This document shows positions 9,401-19,900 of a DNA stretch of 25,592 nucleotides, piece by piece. The DNA comes from Willaertia magna. Its lineage: Eukaryota > Heterolobosea > Eutetramitea > Acrasida > Naegleriidae. The stretch covers positions 1 to 25,592 of the forward strand of contig CADWAF010001310.1 of the NCBI GenBank assembly GCA_902984215.1, read 5' to 3'. The stretch's first letter is position 1, and the number at the start of each line of letters is the position of its first letter. The notes below the pieces were generated by a model that did not search any database, was not told where the DNA came from, and worked only from the letters and a program-made list of their open reading frames with translations. The position numbers and the translations under genes were made by a program.

Positions 9401-9741
9401 AATCCGAATGGGAATAAAACATTCTTTCCCAATAATTTTTGGAATCTAGCTTGGAATTCGGCTTTTGTAAGAGAAAAACCATGTCCCAAGTGAAGTCTAC
9501 CATTCATGTATGGATAAGGGAATGTAACAAAGAATTTCTCTTTGTTTTCATCAGAAGCATCAGCTTCATTAATATGATTATCTTCCCAATATTTTTGAAT
9601 ATCTTTCTCTATTTTGATTAAATACTCTTTTTTTGCAGATCCTTTTGGTTCTTTTACTTTCTGTGTGGGATAAGCCAATGTCTCCATTCTATGCAAATAA
9701 CTTACCGAAACTTCAGCTACAGGTTGTTGATTGTCAGTCAT
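6466..9741 (-). CDS. LARS1: Leucyl-tRNA synthetase, cytosolic (archaeal/eukaryotic type)
   Basis: This 1091-aa intronless class Ia synthetase charges tRNA-Leu in the cytosol. The HIGH signature is HLGH at residues 84-87, after [10 protein letters not shown]. The KMSKS loop is exact at 720-724 ([10 protein letters not shown]). The CP1 editing domain lies between them, with [14 protein letters not shown] and [19 protein letters not shown], the latter including the Asp of the editing pocket. The C-terminal third is the anticodon-binding helical bundle ([14 protein letters not shown]) plus the long eukaryote-type extension, with a Lys/Glu-rich linker. The length and the insertion pattern match eukaryotic cytosolic enzymes, not the shorter bacterial or mitochondrial type. 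There is no targeting peptide. The start context is TAAAAAATG. Confidence 0.97.
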   Translation of the reverse strand: MTDNQQPVAEVSVSYLHRMETLAYPTQKVKEPKGSAKKEYLIKIEKDIQKYWEDNHINEADASDENKEKFFVTFPYPYMNGRLHLGHGFSLTKAEFQARFQKLLGKNVLFPFGFHCTGMPIAACADKLKREIEDYGLPPVFPEKKETNEEEDDEETEVKTGDYQWNIMIKNGLNPEDIPKFSNAKYWLEYFPPLAEQDLKNFGVMCDFRRSFITTDINPYYDSFIRWQFNRLKEQGKISFGKRFSIFSPKDNQLCADHDRATGEGSKPVEYTIIKLFLKKPYPAVLKNLENREIYLGAATFRPETMFGQTNCWLLPEGEYGAFETNNGELIVCTARAARNLAYQGYGPEWGKVVQVAKFHGSDLMGAALKAPLTPFETVYVLPMMSISTKKTTGVVTSVPSDAPADYAALIDLKKKPELREKYGIKEEQLFEPVPIIEVPEFGNMCAPVLYEKHKIKSQNDKDLLEKAKDEAYLSGFNKGVMIVEGEFNGVLVRDAKPKIRQMLIDQGLAIPYGEPEKEVISRSGDKCVVSLTDQWYLDYGEEEWKKIVENHLKNNFHVYNIATLNELNTTVDWLREWGCSRSYGLGTKLPWDTQFLIESLSDSTIYMAFYTVAHLLQGGVLDGSKPGPLSIKPEQLNDEVWSYIFYGTEPSNTNDISKEALDKLRKEFLYWYPVDLRVSGKDLIKNHLTMFLYNHAAIFPDKMPKSIFANGYVMVDGKKMSKSAGNFLTLSKANEDYGADATRFALCESGDTHDDANFERNNANSAVLKLKAYLEWVEEVLKTKTVPLREETSEYIFADKVLDARINVCVLESKKNYETMVFREVLKTAWVEMQDALAKYRETMQRDNEKMHKKLILKFIEVQAIIMSPIIPHTSEYIWGKLLNNNGSIVNAKWPEIVEIDETTLLSDEYLREALHTFRQAFQKESKSKKDKKVQKVYVYVADKYLDWQLKSLELLSKYKDDILNPRIVEKPKVSEENGAKTKPTKEETTEDIAMKSISQELGPFMKFKPMPFVAAKRDQLKKDGEKALSPNLPFNEFELLKSNINLIKACFGDASNVEICSLSGSYQDPLKKANRAQPLEPSIAVVWEK

Positions 9742-10034
9742 TTTTTATTCAAAAAATTTAATGTAAAAACCACTTTTTATGGCCAAATTAAAAATTATTA
9801 ATATTATAATATCTGCGTTTACATTACTGCACACCTGGGTTCAATTCAACAAAACACAAATTTAAATTCATTGGAGGAGTGTGGATATTGAATAATCTAT
9901 TAGAAAACAGCTATTCAGCAAGTAATTAAATGATGGTAAAAGTTTTGATAAATTCCTAAATCCCTGCTGTGATACTTCATAAATTCAATAATTGAAAACG
10001 GGATGCGATTTTCACATTTCCCGAAATTAAAAAA
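9742..10034. promoter_or_regulatory. 293-nt divergent spacer between LARS1 and ELO
   Basis: This AT-rich spacer must contain promoters for leucyl-tRNA synthetase (-) and the elongase (+). I see no gene, tRNA or strong repeat in it. A GGGTTCAATTC near 9837 looks like a tRNA B box but has no matching stems. Confidence 0.5.
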
Positions 10035-10947
10035 ATGGAAGCCAAACAAGTTGTGTTAAATTTTTTAAACAAAGCATATGAATTCTATCCTGATTATGTA
10101 AAGAACTTTAGTTTTGAATATGGTGAAACACCTTTAAGTCATTGGAGTATTCCACTAATTGCTTGCTCAGTTTATTTAATAGTAATTTATTCTTTGAGAG
10201 CTGTTGTTGGCAAACCAACACCGGAAGACAGAAACGCACCAAAGAAAGAAAAGAAAGGTTTAGATTTCATAACAGTATTCGCGTTCTTCCATAATGCTTT
10301 CTTATGTATTCTAAGTTTATGTATGGCTACTGGTGCCACTGTAGACGCTATTAAACTAAGTGCTGAAAATGATTTTTCAATCTCTAGTGTAGTTTGCGAT
10401 CCAACTGGTATTACAACCAAAGGTCCTATTAATTTTTGGACTTGGATCTTTTATCTTTCAAAGTTTTACGAATTAATAGATACTGTTTTAATGGTAATTA
10501 AGAAGAGACCACTTACCTTTTTACATGTTTATCACCATGTTATTACTTTAATTTTAGTTTATATTGGTTTAATGGATAAAATGTCTTTACAATGGATTGC
10601 AGTTTTAACGGTAAGTTACAAAATTTAATTGATTTAACTTATTTACTTTATTAAAAAAGAATGGAGGTATTCACGTTATCATGTATTACTACTTTGCTCT
10701 TACCACTTTGTCAATTAATGTTTGGTGGAAGAAATATATTACCCAAATACAAATTTTACAATTCGTTTTGGATTTAATTATTCCTCAAATTTATTTATAT
10801 TATATTTATATTGCTGAAATGAAATGCTATGGCAGTGTTTCTGTAATGTGGTTCGGCGAAGGTGTCATCTTTAGTTTTTTATTATTATTTATTCAATTCT
10901 ACATGGATACCTACAAGAAAGCTGGAAATAGAAAGAAACAAGATTAA
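10035..10947 (+). CDS. ELO-family very-long-chain fatty acid elongase (2 exons)
   Basis: Exons 10035-10610 and 10660-10947 join in phase 0 across a 49-nt intron (GTAAGT...AAG) to give 287 aa. The splice restores the conserved run from QWIAVLT into NGGIHVIMYYYFAL. ELO proteins are ER 3-ketoacyl-CoA synthases that condense malonyl-CoA with a long-chain acyl-CoA. Family landmarks are FWTWIFYLSKFYELIDTV, the catalytic histidine box HVYHH at 164-168, and HVIMYYYFA. About seven membrane segments are visible. The C-terminus KKQD fits the KKxx dilysine ER-retrieval signal. Chain-length class (animal ELOVL-like or protist ELO) cannot be assigned by eye. The start context is TTAAAAAAATGG. Confidence 0.95.
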
Positions 10948-11027
10948 CTTATTCCTCAATAAATGTTATCAAAATTTAAAATGTGAGGCATGTGAAATAA
11001 ATATTTTTTTAAAAAACGTAAAAAAAA

Positions 11028-12616
11028 ATGCTAAATCTTTCAGGCAAGGGAGTGTAAGTGTTAATGACACAACAACAATTTTCAAACAATTCTTTTTCTA
11101 TTACAAATTAAAATTTCTATTGCACCATTACTAGTAAAAAATTAATTTCAACAAAGATTAACAATGTTATTCCAAAGAATGTAATAAATAATCAAAAGAG
11201 ATCCTATGCAACTCCTCTTCAAGTAAGTTTTATTACGATGAATATAAAAGAATTATTAATTTAAATAGATGCCAATAAAAGGTAGAGAAAGTTTACAAGA
11301 TACAATTTTTGGACAAGATTTAGAGGCAGGATTACCATTAAACGAAAATGTAAGTAGAAAAGAGATATACAAATATTAATTGAAAGAAATAGCTTTCCGT
11401 TGCCCGTTTATCTAAAGGACATTCTAGAATGTTACAAATTAATCGTCCTAGAGAATCCAATAGAATGACCTCTGAAGTAGCTCGGGATTTACTTTATCAA
11501 TTAAAAGTGTTAAATAATAATCCAATGGTTAAACTATTAATTTTCTCTGGTGTTGGTAAAGGTTTTTTAAGTGCAGGTTATGATACAAGAGAATTAAAAC
11601 ATTTATTGGAAAATAATGAAGTTGAAAAATTATATACATTCTTAAGAAATACTTATAAACTAAGTTATTATGTAACTACATGTGAAACTCCTACTCTTGG
11701 TGTTATTAGTGGTGCTATGAGTAAGTAATGTTAATTTCTTAACTTTTCTTATTTCCGATAATAATTAGTTGGACCTGGTGTTGCACTTGGAGCATTCGCA
11801 AATTATTCTGTAGCCACCCCTGGTTCTATCTTTGCTTGTCCAGAAGTTTCATATGGTTATTTCCCAGATTGTGGTACTACCTTTTTACTTTCAAATATGA
11901 ACAAGAAGTATCCTGGATTAGGTACATTTATTGGTTTAACTGGAACACAAATTCATTCAAGTGATTTAGTTCATTGTGGAGTTGCAAATTATTTTTCAAT
12001 TGAAACTCTTGGTACTTATATCATGGAACGTGTTGGTCAAGTTGCTACTGGACTCAATCGTGAAGAACTTCATGATTGTATAATTGAAAATGTTGAAGGA
12101 ACTATTCCTCCACTTTCTTTTGGATTTGAATTATTTAAGATAAAGAAACATTTTGATGGAAAGAATAGTGTTGAAGAAATTATTGAATCCCTGCATAAAA
12201 CAGTAAAAAGTGCAAAAGCTACTTTACCTGAAAGAGAATGGGCTGATAGAATTTTAACAAACTTTTCTTATATGTCTCCTCTTTCTTTAAAGATTACTTT
12301 TAGGGCTATCAAAGAAAATGAAAATCTTTCTCTTGAACAGATATTCCAAAGAGATTATCGTATTACAACCAGATTAATTCATAAACAAGATTTTAGTGAA
12401 GGTATTAAAGCACTTTTAGAAGGAACAGAGCCTAAATGGCAATATGAAACATTAGGTGAAGTAACAGATAGTGTTTTAGATGATTTATTCAAACCACTAA
12501 CTCTTGAAAATGACAAAGATTGTGATTTAACTTTACCTGGAGAACCATTTAATGAAGACCAAGTACTAAGGACAATTAAAAAGAATAAGAATATTGTAGT
12601 TGTAACCAAACAATAA
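11028..12616 (+). CDS. HIBCH: Mitochondrial 3-hydroxyisobutyryl-CoA hydrolase-like crotonase (5 exons)
   Basis: Five exons (11028-11053, 11135-11222, 11269-11349, 11393-11720, 11769-12616) give 456 aa; introns are 81, 46, 43 and 48 nt, all GTAAGT...AG. The first two exons form a good mitochondrial presequence: 38 residues with many Lys/Arg and no acidic residue, ending near KRSYATPLQ. The crotonase core shows FLSAGYDTREL, GAMIGPGVALG and CPEVSYGYFPDCG, with Glu200 and Asp208 spaced as the catalytic pair of HIBCH, so hydrolase chemistry is retained at least at these positions. HIBCH frees 3-hydroxyisobutyrate in valine breakdown in the matrix. Alternatives are another hydrolase-type crotonase, or the mitoribosomal subunit mS47, which derives from HIBCH. 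Exon 1 is inferred by frame and splice consensus. Confidence 0.85.
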
Positions 12617-12720
12617 ATAGGGCAAAATATTATAATTTTGGATTCAAATAAGCATTACCAAAAACTTGCCGGAAATTACAATTCGCTCAACGAATATGCT
12701 ATTGACAATTATATTTTTTG

Positions 12721-12739
12721 TGACATTCTTTGAGTGTCA
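12721..12739. repeat. Intergenic inverted repeat (8-bp stem, 3-nt loop)
   Basis: TGACATTC and GAGTGTCA flank TTT and pair over 8 positions with one T-G wobble if transcribed. An outer pair of 7-nt arms (ACAATTA at 12705-12711 and TAATTGT at 12754-12760) surrounds it. It lies 105 nt past the HIBCH stop and 57 nt before the PH-protein start, so it may sit in a 3' end or promoter. Confidence 0.5.
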
Positions 12740-12795
12740 TTATCATAACCTTGTAATTGTATTTTTATCTTGAAAAAAATTAGATATAAAACCGA

Positions 12796-13757
12796 ATGCT
12801 TTTCTCTGCTACTGAAGGTTCGTTTGAGTCAAACTCATGTTCTGCAGTGGATTGTTTAAAAAAAGGATATCTAACAAAAAGAGGACAAAAAGTTAAAAAT
12901 TTTAAAAAGAGGTATTTTGTTTTAGTTAAAGGTAAGTTAATTGAAAATCATAAAATGTCACTAACTTTGTAACAAAAGGTTTTCTTTTTTATTATAAAGA
13001 CCATAACCAAGATTTTGATCATCCTTTAGGAATAATTTCTTTACAAAATAATTGTATATTAAATAAAAGTGTTTCAGAAATATCCGAAAATAATAGTTTT
13101 GCAATTAGAACAAATTATAAAAGATTTATTTTAATTTCAGAAACACCACAAGAAAAAGCAAAATGGATTAAATCTTTAGAACAAGTTATGCCTTCACAAT
13201 ATTCAAATAAAGACGAAGAAGAAATTATAGAAGAGAAAAGATTACAACAAGTTTTTAATAATTTAAACCCAATTTTGAAGAGTACGGATAATATGTATTT
13301 TAAAATGTTAAATGTTAAAAAAGATATTCTAAGAAATAAATCCATTTCCTATCTTTCAAAAAAGGAAGAAAATAAAAGAGAAAGTGAGACAATGAAGATG
13401 TCAAGCTCAGTTGAAGGGAATGGATCAGGTTTTGAGAGTGGATTTTCAGATTATTCTGAAGAAGAATTTTCTAGTTCTCCAACAACCACAACAACTATAA
13501 ATACAAATGATCAATTATATTATCAAATTGTTTCAAAATTAGAGAAAATGAAAATTAGAATGGAATCTGGGAATAAAGAATTTGAAAAGATTTCAAATTT
13601 ATTAGAAGAAAATTATGAAAAGGATAGATTACAATTAGAAATAATTAATAATTATAAAAATGAAATTGAGGAATTAAAAAGAGAAATTGAAGAAATTAAT
13701 TATCACAAAAAAGTATTAATTAAAGAAGTTAAAAAATTGAGGGAACAACAACAATAA
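12796..13757 (+). CDS. PH-domain protein with C-terminal coiled coil (2 exons)
   Basis: Exons 12796-12931 and 12979-13757 join in phase 1 across a 47-nt intron (GTAAGT...AAG), giving 304 aa. Residues about 23-115 form a pleckstrin-homology domain: KKGYLTKRGQKVKNFKKRYFVLVKG, then FLFYYKD, PLGIISL, FAIRTNYKRFILISE and the closing helix EKAKWIKSLEQ with the family's near-invariant Trp. The Lys/Arg-rich beta1-beta2 loop could bind phosphoinositides. A Ser/Glu/Thr-rich linker follows, and from about residue 225 to the end there is a coiled coil (IEELKREIEEINYHKKVL). It probably acts as a membrane-recruited oligomeric adaptor. It is followed 199 nt later by the giant coiled-coil gene on the same strand. 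Confidence 0.88.
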
Positions 13758-13848
13758 AAAACATTTCCAATAAATGGTTTTAATTTCAATGAAACACATT
13801 TATTGTTTATTACACAACAGTAATATTGCAGAATTTACGGTTGCATCG

Positions 13849-13861
13849 TTTAGCGCCAAAA
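13849..13861. promoter_or_regulatory. E2F/DP-like site upstream of the giant coiled-coil gene
   Basis: TTTAGCGCCAAAA reads TTTTGGCGC on the minus strand, matching the E2F core TTTSGCGC. It stands out in an AT-rich spacer, 95 nt before the ATG at 13957. E2F/DP is broadly conserved in eukaryotes and drives S-phase genes. A single match is weak evidence. Confidence 0.3.
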
Positions 13862-13956
13862 TTGTTTAAGTTAACGTAAAAAAATATCAACAATATTAAC
13901 TTAGCGTTAGCAAAGTAGAATATTGAAATTTGTAGATTAATAATTAATAACAGGGA

Positions 13957-16900
13957 ATGTCCGAGGGATTTGATTCACCCCTTACGCCAGGAAGAGAGAG
14001 TATTATGAAGCAGCGCTTAGATAACTACAAGAAATTTAGAAAGCAAAATCCATCTTCTTCTACCTTAGATGAGATTTTAGAGGAAGAGGTTGATATGGAG
14101 GATACAATTATTTCACCTTCATTATCTAGTAAAAAGTCTAATAACAAACCTTCCTCTACACCAAAGGGCAATGTAGCCTCATCAAGTGAAGGAGTCTCCA
14201 AAAGATCCCCTCTCAAAAAAGAAAAAGATTTCACTAATTCACCATCAATGAAATCATTTCAACAAACATATAATTCTAACAAACAAAAACAAGAAGAGGA
14301 AATGAATCAATTAATAATTAAATTTAAGCAAGAAAGTGAACAACATAAACAAGTTATTGAGACAGAGAAGGAGAAAGAAAAAGCAGAGTTTGAACAGAGA
14401 ATAATGAAAAAGGCTGAAGAAATAATTACTAAGCACAAAGAACAATCCCAAAGAGCACAAGAAGAGGTTTATAAAAAAGCAGAAGAGTTAATTAAGAAAT
14501 ATAAGGAAATGGCAGAATTAGCTGAAAATGATGTATCAAAATTAAAAGAGGAATTGGAAAGACAAAGAATTGAATCTCTAAAAGAAAGAGCCGAGTCCCA
14601 AGAAAAGACAAAGAAAGACACTGAAGAAAGATTTCAGTTAAAGTTGAAGGCTTACCAACAACAACTTGAAGACCTTCAAAAGAAAATATATCAACAAAGA
14701 GCTGAAATGAGCAAAACAAGTGATGAAAGAACTGAAATGTATAAAAAGCGGGTTGAAGAATTGGAACTAAAGTTAACTGAAGAAATGGCGACTTTCCAAG
14801 AAAAAGAAATGACCCTTAGAAGTGAGATTGATTCTATCCAAAAATCTATTCCTTTGTTGGCACAACAAAAAGCAGATGAGTTAGTTCGTGAATACAACAA
14901 TAACTTAAAGAAAAAAGATTTGGTATTACGAAGAGAACAGGAAAATCTTTTGAAAGAGAAAGAGGCTGAACTAAAAGCTGAGTATGAACAGCTTAGAAAA
15001 GAACTGGATAACCAGAGAGTTGAAATGGAGGATAGGAAAAATAAAGAAATGAAAAGGTTGAAAGATAAATTGGATGAAGACAGAAGAACCTTGGAAAAAG
15101 ATTTACAATCGAGGTTGATAGAAAGACAGAGAGAATTGGATGAACAATATAATAAGAGATTTGAAGAAATTAAAAAAGGTCTCAACAATGAGTTAGACAG
15201 AAAAGACACAGAGCTTAGTATAAAGAAAGAAGAAATTGAGTACGCGAAACTGGATTTCGAAAGAAAACTGAGGGAAGATTATGAAAAGAAAATAAGTAGT
15301 CTCAATCAAACCTTAGACAAAAGAATAAGAGAGTACCAAGATAGAGAGCTTGAGTTGAGAAGAAATATTGAAGAAGAGAAAGAAAAATTCATAAAAAAAG
15401 TGGAGGATGATAAAATTAGGTATGAAACAAAGATACGCACAGAATATGATAAAGCAATGAAAGAAAAAGAAAAGAAATTAAATGAAGAAAAAGAAAAAAT
15501 TAAGTCTCAGGCAGAAGAAAGAATCCAACAAGCTAAAAAAGAAGCTCAAGACGAAATATTAAACAACGACAGTAAATTAGGCGAGTACGAAAATACAGCA
15601 AAAGATAAATATCAAAAACTGTTTAAGGAAAAGGAAAACTATTATTTACAACAAATAGATTCATTAAAAATCGCCCTTAAAACCCAAAGAGAGGAGTATG
15701 AAACTAAAATGAATGAAAGTGAATTATATTTAAGAAAAGAAAAAGAATTCTTAGAACAAGAATTGACTAGTAAATATAACTCAATAATTGAAAGAATGTC
15801 TGAGGATTCAAAACGTGAGTCACAAAGAAGATTGCAACAGGAGGTTGACTTAGAAGGAGAAAAACTTCAACATGAAATTGAACTAAGGAAACAACTTACT
15901 GAGGAAAGAATGAAGTTTGAGGAAAAAATACAAGAAAAGTTCCATAACGCTACTGAAGAGTCTGAAAGATTACACAACGATTTAATTAAGAAATTTAAGG
16001 AACAAATAGAAGATCAAAGGGCAACAATAGAAGCATTCAGCAAAAGGGAAAAGGAAATTCATAAATCGTATGAAGAAAAATTATTAGAACTAAACCGGAG
16101 ATCAGATATAGCAAAGATTCAATATGAAGAAGAAGCAAAACAAAGATATAACCAACTTCTTCAAGAATATACCCTTAAAGTAAGACAGGAGCTTCTCGAA
16201 AAAGAAAAGAAAGAAAGAGAAGAAAGACAAAGAGAAATGGACGCTTTGAACGAAAGAGTATTTGAAATGGAAGAAGAAAAGAGAAAATTTGAACAAACTG
16301 TTAGAGAAAGATCAATGGAGTTAGTCAAAAAATCAGAAGATGACGCTAGGAAGGAGAAAGCAAAATTAGAAGCATATTACAACGACATCATTAAACGTAT
16401 GCAAGAAGAAAAGAATTTATATAAACAAGAGGTTGACGAACAACTAAGGGTTAAAGAAAAAGATTTAAGATTACAAATTGACAATTTAAGGTCTAAAATT
16501 GAAAGCGCCACAGAACTTAGAGTTCAAGAGGCTAATGAGTTGTTAGAAAAAGAAAGAAATAAATTTATGAAGGAAATTAACGAAAGGGCTATAAAAGAAA
16601 AAGAAGACAGAGCTTCTTACGAAAGGTATCTGAGAGAAGATTTAGACAAAGAATTACAACAGAGAGTACAGCTACTAAACAGTGACTATGAGTCTAAGGT
16701 CCAACAATTAGAGGAAAGAAAATTGGAACTAGAAAAATCAGAAAGAAATAGATTGAAATTATATGAGGATAAAAGAAAAGAATTAGAAGAGGAATTACGT
16801 ATTAAATATCAACAACTTTTATCTGAAAATAAGATTGATTATGAAAAAAGAATGGATGACATCAAAAAAGAGTTAGAGGTAGAAAGAGAGGTTATATCTA

Positions 16901-19900
16901 GAAAGAGTCAAGAAATTCAAAAACAATTAGATTTACAATGCTTGAATTACGAGAAATCTATTAGGGAAAAATATGATAAATTAAAATCTGAACAAGATTT
17001 AAGACATAGAGATCTTCTTAAGCAGAAGGACCTCCAATACCAACAAGAAATAGAAGATATTAAGAAGTCCAGGATGAAGGAAGTTGAATCAATAGAAAGG
17101 GACAAATTAGAGTATGAATCAAAGTTAAGAGAAAAATATTCATTCTATGAAAGAGAATTGGAAGGAAAATATATTGCTCTCTTGGCAGATTCTGAAAACA
17201 GATATAGAAAAGATATACAAAAAATTGAAGTTGAATTGCAACAAGAAAGAGATAGAGTTGCAGCTCTAGATAGAGAAAGATTAGAGTATGAACAACAAAA
17301 TAGAAGAAAATATGAGGATATGCTTGAAAAAGAAAGACTTGAAATTTTGAAAGACAAAGAGCTAATGGAAAAGCAATTTAAGAAAGAAATTGATGCACTA
17401 ATTGAAAAACATAATGAAATTGAAAGAAATAGTGAAAAAAATAAGTTAGTTTATGAAGAATCCATTAGAAAGAAATACATGCAATTGGCAGAAGAAAAGG
17501 AAGCCCTTATTAAAGCCGATTTTGAAAATCAAAAATTACAGGATCAAAAGAAATGGTCTGAAAAACAAGAAGAATGGTTACAAAAAGAAAGAGAGTTTGA
17601 AGTTAAGGCAATGCAATATGAAGATCAAATTAAAAACAAATATGAACAGTTAGTACTTGAGAATATAAATAAGACGCAAGTAGAAATGAGAAAATTGAGA
17701 AATCAATTGGACGAAGAAAAGATTTCCTTTACACAACAAATAGCTGAAAAGGAGAGAGAGTTGCACACTAAATATCAAAAAATGGAAAGGGAATGTAGAT
17801 GTATATTTGAGAAAGAAAAACGAGAATTAATAATGAAACATGATTCACTTATTGAAGAATTGAAGGCCTCTCTTGAACAGGAAAGGAACACATTAAAGAA
17901 AGAGGCAATGGAGAGTCAAGCTGATCTTGAAAGAAAATTAATTGAGAAAGAAAATAACATTAGAAAACAATATGAAGAAAGATATCAGAAATTGGATTCA
18001 CAATTAAGACAAGCAATACAAGACAGAGAAAAAGAAATGAATATTGAATGGGAAAACAGATTCGAAAGAGAACAAGAGAGAATGAATGCCCTCGATTTCT
18101 CTCGTATTGAATTTGAGGACAAGATAAGACAGCATTACAAGGAATTATTTGACAAAAATCAAATGTTACTTGACCAATTATTGCTGGAAGAAAGAGGCAA
18201 AATGGATAGAGAAAGAGAAGAATCTAAAAAAGAGGTTGTTGAAAAATTACACCAATTACGTCAAGAATCATTGGTATATGAGCAAGAAATTAGAGAGAAA
18301 TACAACAAGCTTGTAGAGAAAATACAAAACGATGTAAATGTTATGTTAAGGGATAGAACTGAACTAGAAAAGTCAGAATGGACCAGAAGAGAAGAAGAAT
18401 TTATTATCAAAGAAAAAGAATTAGAAAAACAAAAGTTTGCGTATGAAGACGAAATGAGAGAACGAGCTGATCACTTACTCAATCTTGAGAAAGAAAAGAT
18501 GAACGAATTGCAACACTTATTTGAAACAAAAATTAATGAGGAAAGAGTAAAAGAAAAGGAGGAATATATTGCAAAAGAAAAATTAATGGAAACAAATAGA
18601 ATGGCCTATGAACAATCTGTCAGAGAAAAGTATGACCTCATTATGGAAGAGGCAAAGAAAGATTACAGAAAGATTATTGAAAAGGCGGTAGATAATTTCA
18701 ACGCAGACCATGAAAAATTAATACAAGAATTCTTACAACAAAAGGAGGAACAAGACAGTCATTTATTACAATTACATGATGAATACAGACATGAACTAGA
18801 GAAACAAGTACTTCGCTTCCAAGATATGCACAGTGAATCGCTTAATAAGAAAGAAGAACAATTTAGAAACGAGCTTGCCTCTCTTCATCAACAAATCAGA
18901 GAAAGAGCTCTCGCAGCAGATCTTGCTAGAATAGAGTACGAAGAATATATGAGAAATAGATATGAAGAAATAATTAAAGAAGAACTTCTTAGAATTAAAC
19001 AAATAGATGACGCAATTCATGAAAAAATGGATAAGGAATTGGAAGAAAGAGAGAAAAAGGCAATGGAGCAAAGAAAAGCATTAGAAGCTGAAAAGGAAAT
19101 ATTTGAACAAAAAACAAAGGCTAGATACGAGAGATTAATGAGGGAGCAAGAAAATATGCACGAAGAACAAATCAATAATTTACATATCTTTTTGGAACAA
19201 GAAAAGGATTCATATGAAAAGAGAGATATTGAGAGAAAACAAGCAACAAGAGAACAAATTTATGAGAACGAAGAAAAAACAAGAAAATTATATGAAGAAA
19301 AATTAAAATTGATGGTTGAGGAATATGAAGTAAAGATAAGGCAAAAGGATAAAGATATTTTGGAAGAAAAGGAAAGAGTAGATGAAGAAATAAGAAAGAA
19401 AGCGCAAGAAATGACAGAAAAATTAATTCAAAGTGAAGAAAATGTTAGAGAGAAATACGAAAAACAATTAGAGCAGATGAGGCTAGCAATTAAACGAGAA
19501 TTTGAACTCAATGAATTACAACTCAGATCTGAACTAAACAAAAAATTGGATGACCAATTAAGAGAAATTGACATACAAGCAAGATTAGAAAGAGATAAAT
19601 TCGAAGAATCCATTCAAGTAAAATACGAAAATAGATTGAAGTCAATTGATGAAAAATGGAAGAATGAAGTTGCTATCTTAAAGAAACTTCACGAAGAAGA
19701 AATAGTAAAGGTACATGACGAAGTACGAGAGGAAAAGCTGAAGGAACAAGAACTAAAGACTCTGTACGAACAAAGTGTTAGAGAACAATATCAACAAAAG
19801 CATAAAGAGCTAATTATTGATCAAGAAAAATTAACTCAATCAATTAGAAATGAAGAGGAAGTTTCAAGATATAAGCTATTAGTACAACATGAAAAAGAAA

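Noticed and set aside
9834..9850. tRNA gene suggested by a B-box-like GGGTTCAATTC
   Set aside because: The T-stem does not pair, and no acceptor stem or anticodon arm can be drawn upstream.
10862..11134. 90-codon plus ORF overlapping the ELO 3' end and HIBCH 5' region
   Set aside because: It is out of frame with ELO exon 2 and mostly noncoding; the region is explained by the ELO tail, an 80-nt spacer and HIBCH exon 1 plus intron 1.
12784..12790. TATAAAA as a TATA box for the PH-protein gene
   Set aside because: It lies only about 6 nt before the ATG, so transcription would begin inside the coding region.
14691..15209. 172-codon minus-strand ORF and other Ser/Leu/Phe-rich antisense ORFs under the giant gene
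   Set aside because: They are reverse-strand shadows of Glu/Lys/Arg-rich coiled-coil codons, with no independent coding signal.
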